A stretch of 64,000 nt of DNA from Fusarium oxysporum f. sp. lycopersici 4287. Lineage: Eukaryota > Ascomycota > Sordariomycetes > Hypocreales > Nectriaceae. Of the stretch, positions 22,452-36,200 are shown in pieces (position 1 is the stretch's first letter; each line of letters opens with the position of its first letter). Made by a program: the position numbers and the translations under genes. The notes beneath the pieces are model-generated. The model had not been told where the DNA came from. It made no database searches and worked only from the letters and a program-made list of their open reading frames with translations. Location: NCBI RefSeq assembly GCF_000149955.1, contig NC_030994.1:1280151-1344150 (forward strand), written 5' to 3'.

Positions 22452-23213
22452 GGTTGATGAAGCAAAGCGCTTCTGCTTGTCTATTCATGCATGCTCTCCA
22501 CAGCCGAGCCAAGAATTTAACGAACACGAACGCGAGTACGTAAGGGCAGTAGGATGCAGCGTACAAGTTTGGTTGAAGGGTAATGAATATAGCTTACACC
22601 GGAAATGCAAAGCGATAAAATGATCCTGGTTTGGCGGTTTTATCAGAAGAACAAAATTGGAGTACGGAGGGGTCCGTTGTCAGTGAAAGAGTGGTTTCGC
22701 TAAATGAGACCGTGTAAGAATATCACCCTGACACAGTGAAAGAAATCGCCAGAATTTAGCAGAAACTCTATATTTCTTAACATCTCAATAGCTATTTAAT
22801 GTATGCTTGTAGCGTGTATAGTATCTTGTTTGTTTTCAAACTCTTGCGCTCCTGATACTTTACCTCTTAATTAATAACTTCTCTACTGGTGAGTCTATTC
22901 TGCCCCTCTCATGATGCAACTCTCACACTGTGGAGTACGCCCACCCACTATCAACTTCTCAGGAATCTGATGCCTGCAACAACCATCAGGAAGCTTATAC
23001 TAAACACAAAATCACAATAGATTCTCTTTGCGACCTGAGCCTTCTTAGTGATCTCCGAGTAAGTGTGCAATGATATGATCCCAGTAAGAGCCAAGGAAAT
23101 AAGCTTATATATACCTCAACAGTCCTCCAGTAAAGCTCCCCTCTCTTTCTTCTGAGGGACAAATACCACGACATCTTCTATCATCGCAAAAATTCTCTGC
23201 ATCAGCTGCCAAA
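22452..23213. other. divergent promoter: tti1 and SidJ-like gene
   Basis: About 760 nt between two starts pointing away from each other. Contains a CT-rich leader just before 23214 and an AT-rich segment at 22740-22880. I see no strong iron-regulator (ATCWGATAA) site. Confidence 0.5.
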
Positions 23214-24211
23214 ATGTCCCCTTCAGGCCCTTTCCAAGTCACTGTCCATCCCTTTGAGTCCAAGTGTCGAAGCTCGGCCGCCTATGAAATTGGTCTCACT
23301 TCAGCTCCTAATGCCATTGTCTTCATCGGTGGGCTTACAGATGGACCTCACACTATTCCTTATACCCGGCTTCTAGCCCAGCGCCTAGAGGAAGTAAAGG
23401 AGTTGGGCTTCTCCGTTATCGAATTCCGCATGAGAAGCTCTTTCTCGGGTTTTGGCACTTCGAGCCTCTCCAACGATGTTGAAGACATTTCTGCTTTGGT
23501 CAAGTATCTGCGAGGAATTGGCAAGGAAAAGATCGTCCTATTTGGTTCCTCAACTGGCTGTCAGGTAATCTATTCCCTTGTCGCCACGTTTTATATATCT
23601 TCTGACCAATTGCAGGACTGCATCGAGTATGCCAATTATGCCAAGCACAACAACGAACCTGTCGATGGCTTCGTTATGCAAGGTCCGGTGTCGGATCGTG
23701 AGACACTGGATTTGATCTTCCCGGATCCTCAGCCGAGTCTTGATCTCGCCGCAAAGATGATTTCTGAGGGCAAAGGCGGTGATTGTATGCCTTTTGACAT
23801 GATTCCTGCCGTTCTGGGAGCTCCCATTTCGGCGTATCGGTTCCAGTCTCTGGCGAGCAAAGGGTACGTTCAACGGTTTCCAGCTATGAGGATGATATGA
23901 ACTAACTGATGAACAGCGGCGACGATGATTACTTTTCATCAGACCTACCCGATGATGTCATTGAAAGGAATTGGTCTCGGTTCAATAAGCCAGTGCTAGT
24001 TCTCCATTCTGCTGAGGACGAGTTCGTCCCAGAGCGCATCGACCAGGCTGCGAGCAACAAGAAGTATAAGGCGTTAAACCCGGCTGTCAGTCGGTTATCG
24101 GGGCTGATTCCTGGCGCAAGCCATACCGTTGATCAACCCCAAGCGCAGGAGTGGCTTTCCAAGACGGTAATCGAGTGGTTGAAAACCGAAGTTACTTCTC
24201 GTGCTGATTGA
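23214..24211 (+). CDS. alpha/beta hydrolase, DUF1749 family (SidJ-like siderophore esterase)
   Basis: DUF1749 family; the characterised Aspergillus member SidJ is a cytosolic esterase that hydrolyses fusarinine-type siderophores to release iron. Three exons: 23214-23564, 23616-23863 and 23917-24211 (introns 51 and 53 nt; donors gtaatc and gtacgt; acceptors ttgcag and gaacag); 297 residues. The first intron is a multiple of three without a stop, so retention would insert 17 residues. Catalytic triad by inspection: Ser113 in GSSTGC, Asp234 in LHSAEDEFVPE, His269 in GASHTVDQP. The N-terminal strand AIVFIGGLTDGPHTIPY carries the oxyanion-hole Gly pair typical of the fold. No signal peptide. Whether the substrate is a siderophore is inferred from family; no siderophore synthetase lies nearby in the window. 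Confidence 0.88.
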
Positions 24212-25003
24212 GATTGCTTGTCACGGCGTGTTGGCAATCACGCGAACAAGAGAGAACATATTGAAGACTAAGAGTTGCACAAGCAATTGACGTGCTTGTG
24301 ATCTATAAACATGATACATAGAAAGCATCAGGTACAGCTATTAGTCGCACAAACAACCAAAATGATAATCAAACTCTGTGCTCCAGGGTAAGACGACCTT
24401 GGCTGGGAAGTGATCTCACCTAAAGTCCGTAGACTATCTCCATTTGCGATCAGTAAGCAACCCCACTGAGCAGCTTCAGCCTGGTCTAGTGCCCAGGATC
24501 GCATTGTTAGTGCATGTTTGGGTGTTCGCGCATGCTGGGTTTGCAGCAAAATTCTGGGGGCCAGCTTACCAACCACGACAAGGGCCTGTCAATTCGACGA
24601 GATTCTGCCTGTCGGAAGTCGCCCAGAAGTTCAGAACCTTTTTTTTTTTTTTTTTTTTTTTCAACCTCTTCTTTCAATCCTTCAACTCTCGCCTGAGGTG
24701 ACCGGATTCGGGTTTGGGCTTGTTTTGTCCGTTCTGAGACTGTCTCTGTCTCTATCTTGTCCTCCGAGCCGTTTCCGATCCTTGCTCCGGTTCACGGCAC
24801 TCGCTCTGACGTACGTACTGTACTAACATTGAGCTTCCCGAGCTAAGGTTCCAAAATCTTATCCCGTCACCATCATCGTCACCAAGGACGCGCCATCGCT
24901 TCTGTCGCCTACGAAACATCCCACACGTCCCTCTAGCATGAAGTGACTGTCGCGCGAAACCTTTTCGATACCTCGAACTCCTTGAGAAGCATCCACTGCA
25001 ACA
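24212..25003. other. intergenic, promoter of ABC transporter
   Basis: Between the esterase stop and the ABC-transporter ATG. Contains a 23-base T run and CT-rich leader sequence (24665-24790). Nothing else supported. Confidence 0.5.
24639..24661. repeat. T23 homopolymer
   Basis: Twenty-three consecutive T on the plus strand, about 340 nt upstream of the ABC-transporter start; a possible poly(dA:dT) nucleosome-free promoter element. Confidence 0.95.
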
Positions 25004-28000
25004 ATGGCTCTCTACAACGAGCAACAGGTTCTCTTCGAGACGGGCTCGTTCACTGGCTTCCGCCCGCTGCGAGAGCTTGGTGCGAACTATCTCACTACCG
25101 GCCCCTTCAAGCAACCTCTGTGTGGAAATTCGGAAGGATGGGGGCCCCTAAGTCCCCATCGCTATGATTTTACACCTTGTTTTATCGACGTCTGGATCTC
25201 TGCTGTGTCTGTTTTTGGCCTTCTGTTTGGATCGCTCGCTGTCTGGTGGCTGCTCGCTAAGAAGCAGAAACAAGAGGGACAGACCAAGAATGCGCACTTC
25301 TACATTAAGCAGGTAAACTCCTCTGCGCCTTTCTCTACTTCTATTCTGTTCAATTGAGCTGATTTGTTGTCTCAGTCTCTCCTCGCCGTCATCATCGTCG
25401 ACGTCATTGCTCAGCTTATCGTTCAAATCGTCTACATGCCCCATATCTGGTATGGCGATTTCCGAGTCTTGACGACCTTCTTGACTATCCTGTCACTATT
25501 TGTCATTTTCGCTATTCAATGGATCGAGCATTCGCGTATTCGATATCCCAGCGGCGTCGCCCTATTCTACTGGCTCTTCCTCCTCATCTCCTTCGGCGTC
25601 AAGCTCCGATCTCTTATCTCGCAGCAAATCTACGACTCCAACCTACCGTACTTCATTGTTTACTGCGTCGGAGTTGGGCTGTCTCTTGTAGAGTTTCTCG
25701 TGGAGTGGCTGTGGCCTCGAACTTCTCGGCCGAGTGGATATGAAGCCATCGAGGAAGAGGAAGAATGTCCCGTTGAATACGCCAACGCATTTTCTCAACT
25801 CGCCTTCTCCTGGATGACACCAATGATGCAATATGGTTACAAAGTGTATTTGACCGAAGAGGACCTCTGGGCTCTTGCCAAGGATGATCAGACCAAGAAC
25901 ACTGGATCTCGCTTTGACCAAGCTTGGCAATACGAGTTGGAACACCACAAGAGTCCTTCGCTGTGGAGAGTTTTGTTCAAGGCATATGGCGGCCCTTATT
26001 GTGTTGCTGCTATCTTCAAGGTTGCAAATGATGTCGCCCAGTACATTCAGCCCCAGCTGCTTCGGCTTCTCATCTCCTTTGTGAAGTCGTACGAGGAAGA
26101 CAATACTCCTCAGCCTATTATCAAGGGCGCTGCTATCGCTTTGGCTATGTTCGCTTGTGCGGTTCTGCAAACCACCATGGTTCATCAGTACTTCCAGCTT
26201 GCCTTTGTGACGGGAATGCGTATCAAAGGTGGTTTGTCTTCAGCCATATACCGCAAGTCCCTACGCCTGTCAAGCGAGGGCAGGGCTTCAAAGAGTACCG
26301 GTGACATTGTCAACTACATGGCGGTTGATGGCCAGCGTCTGCAGGATCTTACCCAGTTCGCTCAGCAAATTTGGTCTGCGCCATTCCAGATTATCATCTG
26401 CATGGTTTCCCTCTATAATCTGCTAGGCTGGTCTATGATGGCGGGTGTTGCTGTCATGATTATTATGATGCCAATTCAAGGATTTGTCGCTCGCATTATG
26501 AAAAACATGCAAAAGGAGCAGATGAAGAATAAGGACGCCAGAAGTCGCTTGATCAACGAGATCATCAACAATATGAAGAGCATCAAGCTGTATGCTTGGG
26601 GCTCTGCCTTTATGAACAAACTCAATTTCGTCCGAAATGAAAAGGAACTGAAGAACTTGCGAAAGATTGGTGCCACTCAGGCCTTTGCCAACTTCACTTG
26701 GACTACTGCGCCTTTCTTCGTGTCATGTTCAACCTTCACCGTCTTTGTTCTGACCCAGGATAAGCCGCTCACTAGTGATATCGTCTTCCCTGCATTGGCC
26801 CTGTTTAACCTGTTGACCTTCCCTCTTGCCATTCTTCCAATGGTCATCACCTCCATCGTCGAAGCCTCTGTCGCCATTGGACGTCTCACCAGCTTCCTTA
26901 CCGCTGAAGAGCTTCAACCCGACGCTATCACTATTAAGCCTGCCCCTGAGCAACTTGGCGAGGAGAGCATAATCATCCGTGATGGTACATTCACTTGGAG
27001 CCGTCACGAGAACAAGCCCACTCTCGTTGATATTGATTATACCGCTTACAAGGGAGAACTCTCTTGTGTCGTTGGCCGTGTTGGTGCTGGCAAGTCGTCT
27101 TTCCTTCAGAGCATTCTCGGTGATATGTGGAAGGTTAAGGGTAACGTCGAAGTACGAGGAACTGTTGCCTACGCGTCGCAACAAACCTGGATCCTCAATG
27201 CTACAGTCAAGGAGAACATCATCTTTGGTTATAAATATGATGCTGAGTTTTACGAGAAGACTGTCCAGGCGTGTGCTCTTTTGGACGATTTTGCACAGCT
27301 TCCAGATGGAGACGAAACTGTTGTTGGCGAACGTGGTATCTCCCTGAGTGGTGGTCAAAAAGCACGTGTATCACTGGCTCGTGCTGTCTATGCTCGTGCG
27401 GATATCTACCTACTCGATGACGTTCTTTCTGCTGTTGACTCCCATGTTGGCCGTCACATTATCGACAATGTACTCGGAACCCGTGGTCTGCTGGCTTCAA
27501 AGACTCGCATTCTTGCAACTAACGCCATTGCTGTCCTTCGTCAGGCCAGCTACGTGTCTCTCCTTAAGGATGGCCAAATCATTGAGCGAGGAACATACAA
27601 GGAATTGGTTGCTCAGAAGGGTCTCGTTGCCGAACTTCTCAAGACAGCCGGACACGAGTCTGGCAATGCCAGCAGTGAACCTAGCTCCAGTGCTTCAAGC
27701 AGCAAGGCTGCTACAATCATCGAGACAGACTCGGGCCAGGCCAAGGAAGAGCTTGAGGAGGCACAGGAACAAGTCCCCGAGATGGCTCCTATCAAGACCG
27801 GTGCTGGGGCCAAGCCTCGCTCAAGCAGCATGGCAACCCTGCGCCGCGCCAGTACTGCAAGCTTCAGAGGTCCACGAGGCAAGCTGACAGACGAGGAAAT
27901 CGGTGGTTCGTCCAAGACCAAGCAAGCCAAGGAGCACTTAGAGCAAGGCAAGGTCAAGTGGTCTGTCTACGGTGAATACGCCAAGATGAACAACCTTTAT

Positions 28001-30246
28001 GCCGTTGCTTTATATCTCCTCATGCTTATTGCTGCACAGACTGCCGGAATCGGTGGTAATTTCTGGCTTGAGAAGTGGTCCAGAGAAAACCAAGAAAAGC
28101 AGTCGAACGCTAATGTTGGCAAGTATCTCGGAATCTACTTCGCTTTTGGTATCGGAGCGTCCGCTCTCACTGTCATTCAGACCCTTGTGCTCTGGATCTT
28201 CTGTTCCATCGAGGTTGGTGATTTTTCATGATCATGTCGAGTATAAACACTGACGCAGCAACAGGCATCGAGAAAGCTTCATGAGCGCATGGCCAACGCT
28301 ATCTTCCGCTCCCCCATGTCTTTCTTTGATACAACGCCTGCTGGTCGTATCCTGAACCGTTTCTCGAGGTCAGTATATACTTTGGGGAGATCAAAGGTCG
28401 ATACTAATCCATTGACAGTGATATTTACCGGGTCGATGAGGTTTTGGCCAGAACTTTCAATATGCTATTTGTGAATGCGGCCAAGTCAGGCTTCACCTTG
28501 GTCGTTATCTCATTCGCCACACCACCATTTGTCGCATTGATCATCCCGCTAGCCCTGACTTACTACTACATCCAGAGATATTACCTCCGAACATCTCGCG
28601 AGCTCAAACGACTCGACAGTGTGAGCCGTAGCCCCATCTATGCACATTTCCAGGAGTCCCTTGGGGGTATTTCAACCATTCGGGCATTCCGACAGCAGCA
28701 GCGATTCGAGCTCGAGAACGAATGGCGTGTCGATGCTAATCTCCGTGCTTACTTCCCTTCAATCAGCGCCAATCGCTGGCTGGCCGTTCGTCTCGAGTTT
28801 ATTGGTGCTGTGGTCATTCTGGCTGCTGCTGGCTTTGCTATCATCGCCGTCACTGGCAACAAGCCCATCCAATCTGGTATTGTCGGCCTTGCCATGTCAT
28901 ATGCTCTGCAGATTACGACTTCTCTCAACTGGATCGTTCGTCAGACTGTCGAAGTCGAGACCAACATTGTGTCAGTAGAGCGTGTCCTCGAATATGCAGC
29001 CCTACCAAGTGAGGCACCCGAGATCATCGCCAAGAACAGACCCCCTGTCTCGTGGCCTGCTAAGGGCGAGGTTGATTTCGTCAACTACAGCACCCGTTAC
29101 CGTGAGGGTTTGGACCTGGTGCTCAAGAACATCAGCCTTGACATCAAGTCGCATGAGAAGATCGGTGTCGTGGGTCGCACAGGTGCAGGCAAGTCATCTC
29201 TGACTCTAGCCTTGTTCCGACTCATCGAACCAGTAACGGGCCATATTGGTATTGATAATATTGACACGTCTTCCATTGGTTTGCTCGATCTGCGCCGAAG
29301 GCTGGCCATTATTCCTCAAGATGCAGCGCTCTTTGAAGGCACTGTTCGGGATAACCTCGATCCTGGCCATGTCCATGATGACACTGAGCTTTGGAGTGTG
29401 TTGGGTAAGTAAACGCCGACATTGCAACCCTACTACACCCATGCACTGCTTAGACAAGCGAATGTTTTGTCAGCACGTTGTGTAACATTTGCTGACGTAT
29501 TTCCCTATAGAGCACGCACGATTGAAGGACCACGTTTCGAGCATGGATGGTGGGCTGGAGGCCAAGATTAACGAAGGAGGTAAGTTCACGCACGGCAATG
29601 CGCTTTCTGTCGGCATTTCTTGACCGGTCTGCGATTTCTCTCACCGGTCACCCGAGCATCTGGTTCAACATCCATGGCTTCATCTGATGTGGTGTGGCTA
29701 AACATCTGGCCCTTGCCGATGATAATGAGCAGTCTCTTTTCTGCAGCCATTTCGAAGACATCAGATGTGCTTAGTTGCTCGCCTCGCATGAGGACGAAGT
29801 CCCGTGGTCTGCCCTTTAGGAGCAGCACCAACAGCCTGGGTCCTGAGATATCAGGCTTATTCACATCACAACCGACTTTCACATGCATGTTTGTTCAACT
29901 GCTAACATGTTGCCTTGCAGGCTCCAATCTCTCTCAGGGTCAGAGGCAACTCGTCTCGCTCGCTCGCGCGATGCTCACTCCTTCCAATATCCTGGTATTG
30001 GACGAGGCCACCGCTGCAGTCGATGTTGAGACCGACGCTATGCTGCAGAGCACCCTTCGGTCACCCTTATTCGCTAACCGCACCATTATTACCGTCGCCC
30101 ATCGTCTCAACACCATCCTGGACAGCGATCGTGTGGTGGTGCTCGACAAGGGTGAGGTGGTCGAGTTTGATAGTCCGGCCGAGCTTTTCAAGAAGCAAGG
30201 TGTATTCTACGGGCTCATGAAGCAAGCTGGGCTGGAAGTTGAATAG
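25004..30246 (+). CDS. MRP-type ABC transporter (ABCC, Ycf1-like), full length
   Basis: Vacuolar glutathione-conjugate/heavy-metal pump family. Six exons: 25004-25312, 25376-28213, 28265-28368, 28419-29404, 29511-29579 and 29921-30246; 1,543 residues against 1,515 in yeast Ycf1. Order: N-terminal TMD0, L0 linker, TMD1, NBD1, linker, TMD2, NBD2. NBD1 has Walker [10 protein letters not shown] (about residue 670), [14 protein letters not shown] and Walker [14 protein letters not shown], where the usual catalytic Glu is Asp, as in MRPs. NBD2 has GRTGAGKSS (about 1336), [14 protein letters not shown] and [12 protein letters not shown], with the catalytic Glu. The linker after NBD1 is Ser/Ala/Glu-rich with RRASTAS and RSSS basophilic kinase-like sites. 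Exon 3 could instead start at 28259 (tandem cag acceptors, adding two Gln). Intron 5 is 341 nt against roughly 50-105 for the others. Substrate is inferred from family. Confidence 0.93.
29580..29920 (-). other. 341-nt intron of the ABC gene carrying an antisense coding-like frame
   Basis: The intron has a gtaagt donor, a gctaac branch and a ttgcag acceptor, so splicing is credible. On the minus strand an ATG frame of 100 codons fills it (29888-29586). Its residues look protein-like ([32 protein letters not shown]) and a gtgaga donor-like site follows the block near 29640. I do not recognise the protein. It may be an inserted gene fragment or chance. Confidence 0.3.
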
Positions 30247-33200
30247 ACAGACACCTAGTATTGGACCTGTCATAATTGAAATTGTACATAAAAGAACAGC
30301 AAAATAAAAGAGGAGGGATTTTTGCATACATCACGAAGCGAAGCAAAGCAAACCATGCAATGCTGCATGCACTCACTCGTCCATTGCATCGAGTGGCCAA
30401 GAGGCACAGATTGTCCGTGATGATGCACAGCAGGATATCTTGTGAGCCACTCGGGAAATACGGAGAGAAGCCTACGCTGACGGTGGAAGACTCGCGAAGC
30501 GACCGTGCACCGTAGCTCTTGCTGGCTTATCCCCGGTGACAAGGGACAAGAGCGGATGTGGTGGTGTTGAGGTAGCAGGGGGGCCCTCTAGAAGGTGCCC
30601 ACGGACAAATCTGATGAAGCATCGAAGTGACCAGGGAGACTTGACACGTTACATGCTGGGGTAGCCACAGTACAGTGCGTGCAACACGGAGAATTATGTT
30701 AGCGAAAAAACGGTAACAGCTATGTAATACCAGTAACACCGCCGAGAGAAGTTCTCTCTCGAGATGGTCAAGCGTCAGTGCATAAAAAAGAGCAGCAGGA
30801 ATCAGTAAGGGATCCTGAACCGCAATTACAATATTCTATCGGCTTAAAGGCTTTGCCAGCCAATGTCAATCATGTTAACCTCCAGGCTTCAAGATAAGGC
30901 TCCGGAGCCGTCTCTCCGGCATCAAAGAACGTCGCTGTCGGAGCCCATAGCTTCGGCGGCCTGTGGTGCCTTGGATCTAGCGCGGCTAGTTTCGTTGCGC
31001 GCCAAGCCAAGGGCACTTTGGGTTATCCAACTAATGATTCTGCTGTGGACGTGGTAGTGGCAATATATGTCATCGTAAAGCCCCAAATGAATTTTTCTGT
31101 CGAGCTGGGAGGCAACAAAATCAATCTTGAATACACAGATATGCTTTCTTTTGCCAGTCAAGGTTGAAGTCAGGATATGGCCGACTGGTATGGTTTCCGT
31201 CGCAATTCAGTCCAGGTACATACGGACCTGATACGTCGTTGACGTTGCTTTGAAAGAGAACTGGACCCAAATCTCCGCTGAATGTCGACTTGTCATTAGG
31301 ACTATAACCACAAGACGCCTAGTTCAAAACTCGCAAATGACTAAAGTTCATGTCTGGTAACGATGAGTAGTAGCCAGACACGTGCTTGAGTATAGTGAGT
31401 GAACCGACGCCCCTGTTAAGCGCGGAGACAGCCCAAATTTGGCCGGATCAACAGATGCTGGGGGCGATGCTGCAGGCCCGTGATGAGACGCCTGACTCGC
31501 CTGATAAATGTCTTTTGAGGTTTAAATGTCAATATTCTCTTTCACTCTTCCCATCTGAAGCAAGACAGGGATCACATGTAGGAGATGAGGAATGGGGCGC
31601 GGAGTCCAACCCGATATTCCCGCACAATCCGTATGGTGCATTTCTGGACCGCCGTGGAGGTGAGCAGGTCATAGAAACTTGACTGGCTAGACATGCAAAA
31701 GTTCTAGCTTTGCTCTGTGTAAATGCGTCGAGGATGCGTCTGTTGTGACCTGAAGAGTGTTGAGGACCTTGCAAAGCCTGATCTTTAGCTCGCCGACGGT
31801 CACTTGCACATGAGAATAACTTGCTGATGCAGAGGTATTCGTAAGGTGGAATCAGAAGCAGCAGTATTGGCAATGCTCAGGGAGAGAAGATATACGTGTG
31901 GCGAGTTGGAGCCAGATTGAACAGTCAGAGATCAATCTTGGGGTACGTTTTAGGTGCTCGCTAGGTTGGCAAGCAAGCCGAGCCGCATCACGGCATTTGC
32001 TGATCCGTGGACTGATGCTCCGTTGTGAAACTACCTATTTATGTACATCATGGTGGTTCTTCGATACTACCTGCTGTCCTTATGTGGTCAAGATTAGCCT
32101 CGCGATGAAGCTTAAGAGGAACACGACCAATCAAAGCATCCTCGCAAAGTAGAGTTTCCAGAAGGAATGGACACAGGATCGACGGGAAGGCCCATGACGT
32201 TGAAGCTTCCGCTGCTGGCGACAAGTAAGATTTATTGCATCAATGCTAAGCCTGACTCCAGGCTCGGTGCTGTATCCTAAACGAAAGCAATAAGCGTGGG
32301 GGCGTCAGTCCGGCAGTCTGTGTCATCTGGGAGCTTGAGGACAGTGTGGATCGGTCCCACTAACATCAAATCGCTGACTAGAAAGTTGGACCGTGTCAGG
32401 GATGTAGTGATAATGGCCATGGGCGGTTTCTTCTTTGATGGGCGAGACGCTTCGTGGATTGCCGATGCGGGGGGGGGGGTTCTGCAGTTCTGAGACACGA
32501 AGTGGCAAGAAAAACGTTGTCGAGTCTTTGGCAGCATGAACAAACAAACATGTTGGCCTTGTGCCGTACAGGAATGAGAAACTAACTAGTGTAGTTTCCC
32601 CGAGAAATCTATAATTGCTTCTGAACACATGGTCGAAACGCGAGATAATGTTGCGCCTGCAGGTCCAATGACCTAGGTAACGATCCGCATCCATGACTAT
32701 GTAAGGTAAGGTATGTATGCTTTTCCTGTACCGTATTTGAAGGTTCTTCTCTATAATACCGATAACAGACCTCTTGTTGGTCAAGATTGTCAAGGGCAAA
32801 GGGGAAACGTTATTTTTCACTTACATATGTGCAAGGCTGAGGGGGTGGAACGGCTTGCCAACCTCCAGGAAAGCACTGGCATACTCAACAGGGTTTGCTG
32901 GAAACTCTAGCTAGCCGCTTTCTTGTTTCTTCGTGCCGGGGCGACATATGTCAGCTACCAGCTCCTGGACTCATTCGCGTTATGCCTAACAGTGTGACAA
33001 TTGCCAACGTCTCTATGGGCTCATGATTCTGTTTTTGAATCATGTTCCTCTTTGCCTGACTAAGTTGTGCTGACATGCGCTTTCAGACTCCACACATTCA
33101 AGCAGAGCAAAAGCCGTTCATGGGGTTAAAGGTGGTGGCTGATGCACTGTGCGATCCTTGCTCTTGCAGCTGATGCATTGGCATCGCCCAACGAGGGCGC

Positions 33201-36200
33201 AGACGTGCCTGTGAATGTGCAATGTGTGTGTGCGTGTGTGTGCGCTTCCCGCTCCCTGTAAATGGAGCTACCGATGCCCCCTGCAAACTGATGACCGACT
33301 GCTGGCAAAAGCGCATTGTACAGTAGGTCTTGAGTGGCCAATGCTGAATTTGATGCCCAGGCATAGAGCAATGCTATGATCTCGTCTGTTGCAGGAGGAC
33401 TTGATGGGGGCTAACGTACGAGACTGTTGCTGATTGCTGATTGGCGAACCTCCATCCAGCAACTTCGAATGACATGCATTCTCCGCTGGCTGTATAGAAT
33501 GGATGGTTGGAGTGTGCGAGTTCTGTTGGGTAAATTTGTAGGGTGATCTTGAACAGGGAGGTTCAGTACTGTAGCTGTGAGGACAACACTGCCAAGAACA
33601 GTTTGCGTTGGCGGGTTAGATTGGGATAACAATTTTCTTCTTTGTTGCTCTCACCTGTCTCTTTGGGCTAGCAATACGCCATGGGAGCGGATCTGGCTGA
33701 TGGGGTCGACCTCCACTGACTGCAGGTTGCAAGGCTAATAGAGGAGCCGAGCCGTACCGCTCGCGTCCCGCCTGTCCATCGTCCAAAGTCTAGGTTGACC
33801 TTGGCTGATGAAGTCGGGTTCGGCCGAGAACCTAAGCTTGGTTAATTGGGCGCGAATAAGCCAGTTTTGGCTGCGCAAACGATGGCTCTTCTCTTGAAGC
33901 GTAGATTTTACTACAGGAGCACAGCGAACAACACGATGCGGCGGTGATAGTGGCTGGCTGGATTGCGGGCGTTGCGACGGATACTGTACCCAATTCGCAG
34001 AGGCCTGTCCGGTTGCGATGATGTCTCTGAAGTTGTGTGTATGGATAAAGAAATCCGGATCTGGCCCATACCTTAAGTTAGGCACCTACTTAAGGTACCT
34101 AGGTACTAGGTAAGCGGCAGGCATGAACGTCTCAGATATCAGCTACGGCTTCTCTGGAATTTCGCTGGACGAAAGTACGTGCTAAGGTCAGCACTTGTCT
34201 CTCGGCAATAAAGATTTTTCGTGCCGTGGTTTGCTCACCAGACGAGCCACTCCATGAAGATTGAGCACCTTGTTTCCAGGTTGCTCTGCAGTTTGCAGGA
34301 ACTAACTTCCCTGTTGGTTGGCTGATCAGGTCTATGTAGGTCTAGGTCCAGGTCCAGGGCAGGAAGGTTCAGGGCAATCAGGAATCTACATCCCTATGGT
34401 ACCTACCTACCTGAAATAGTCCAGGGCAAGCCCGACCAGACCCAGACACCTTTTGGCAGGCACTTGGGCCATCCACCTTTTTCTGGAGCATAGGGCACAT
34501 ACGATTGGCCAGAAAAGCTATAAACGATGGGCCAAAACTTAAACCAAGGCCGCCACAGGATTTTAGTTTCATCGTCCACGTTGGTGTTGGTCGCTCATCC
34601 GCCCGTCATTTTCTACAAAGTGCCCAAGCGTAACTAATCTGAGATCTCGCTTGGAGCTGGTGATGGTCAACTCTCGTCTGCGTCTGCCTGCGTCTGCATC
34701 TGCATAAGCACATACCTACCTAAGGTACCTACCTACCTACAACTACAACTACTGCTGTATTGCACTGTACAGACCTCGGTAGGTTTTGCACTGTACCACT
34801 GCCGCTGGCTGCATTGGGTGATAGTGCATGAGCCAGTCCTGCAGGGTTGCACGTTTTGAGAAAAGCTTCCCAAGCCCATGACCCTAAAACACGACTCACA
34901 GAGCAGACCCATCTTGACCACCGAGACAAATCCAGTAATCAACCTTACGGTTCGTCGGTTGGTGGCTGGCTAGCGGGCACAATTCGTCAAGCCAACAATC
35001 GATACATAATGATGTAGCTGTGCGATCAGAGAAACAGATGCAGACATTACAACATTCTCAGGTTCACGGTCTGACACCATCGCAGCTAGCATCGGCTGTT
35101 AGATATGGAGCGGCCCCCATGTACTGTACAGTGCAATAGAAAGCATCTGCAAGAGTCGACATCCATTTTGACGGATTCTTATCCGAGCCGTTCCTGGCAC
35201 AAGATAGAACAAGCAATGCATCTACATACAGCAACCTCGTTCGTTAGGTCACTCCGAACAGTCCCCGGTTTGCATTTCTGGAGAATGGCACATCATATTA
35301 GCATTCCCACTCACCGCATCAAACCAGCGACTTGGCATTTGCATATCTTGAAAAACAACGGACAACGTTGAGCGAAACCTCTTAGGCTTTCGGTTAGCCA
35401 TGGGCCACTGTAGAGCAACAGTATTGCACGGTATGACCACAAACTTATCTTTAGCCTTGGAATCCAAAACCGCCGCTGGATAAAAAGCAAAAATTGAGAC
35501 TCAAGAGGATGATGCAATACGACCGCGTATCCGGGCAGGCTGCTAGTCAATCTAAGCACTACTGGATCGCTTTGGTGTTTTTGGCTGGGTCGAAGACCGC
35601 CCTAATCACTCTCTGTGTCTCACATTAGCACAAAGTACTGCCTCAATCGCCTCAGTCATGCGTCTCGCTCATAGCATTGCTTTTTGCTCTTTCTTGGACT
35701 TTTGGCCTTTCGAGCAACTATTGATTGGACCCTCAGTCTGGGGCCCACCATTTCAGCCATCGTTGACATAACCCCTGTCGTTCAAGCCGACTGAGTTCCT
35801 TCTTGCGAGCTTGATGCTGGTGCCGCTCACGACTGGATCATCAATCTGACTCTGCAGTTATGAGTCCAGATTATAGCAATGTACACACTAACACTAGTCT
35901 TTTCAGCTTGTTGTGTCAACAACACAGCTAGCCATGCAAATCTCATCTTGGAGAATCGTATCTGATTTGATACTATTTGGCACCTATGCCCTGTCCCTTC
36001 TAAAACCACATTCAGATCCATCCGCGTGTGGGGGCGTCGGAGCTAAGCGTGGGCCAACCGTCGTCTCTTCTCCTCAACACCCTTGAAATGAGCCCTGTCA
36101 GCCAGCTCTGTGGATCATGGGATTGGCATCCGTACAGCTCGAGTTGAGACTGCCTTGACCTTGAGTGGCTAGTATCATGCTCTCTCAACCCCGTACTGTG

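Noticed and set aside
23565..23615. Retained 51-nt segment as coding in the esterase
   Set aside because: It is open and in frame but has clear donor and acceptor, and would interrupt the sequence just after the nucleophile elbow.
29620..29920. In-frame extension of the last ABC exon into the intron
   Set aside because: Reading through from exon 5 meets a stop soon after the donor; splice sites and the conserved GGSNLSQGQ junction support removal.
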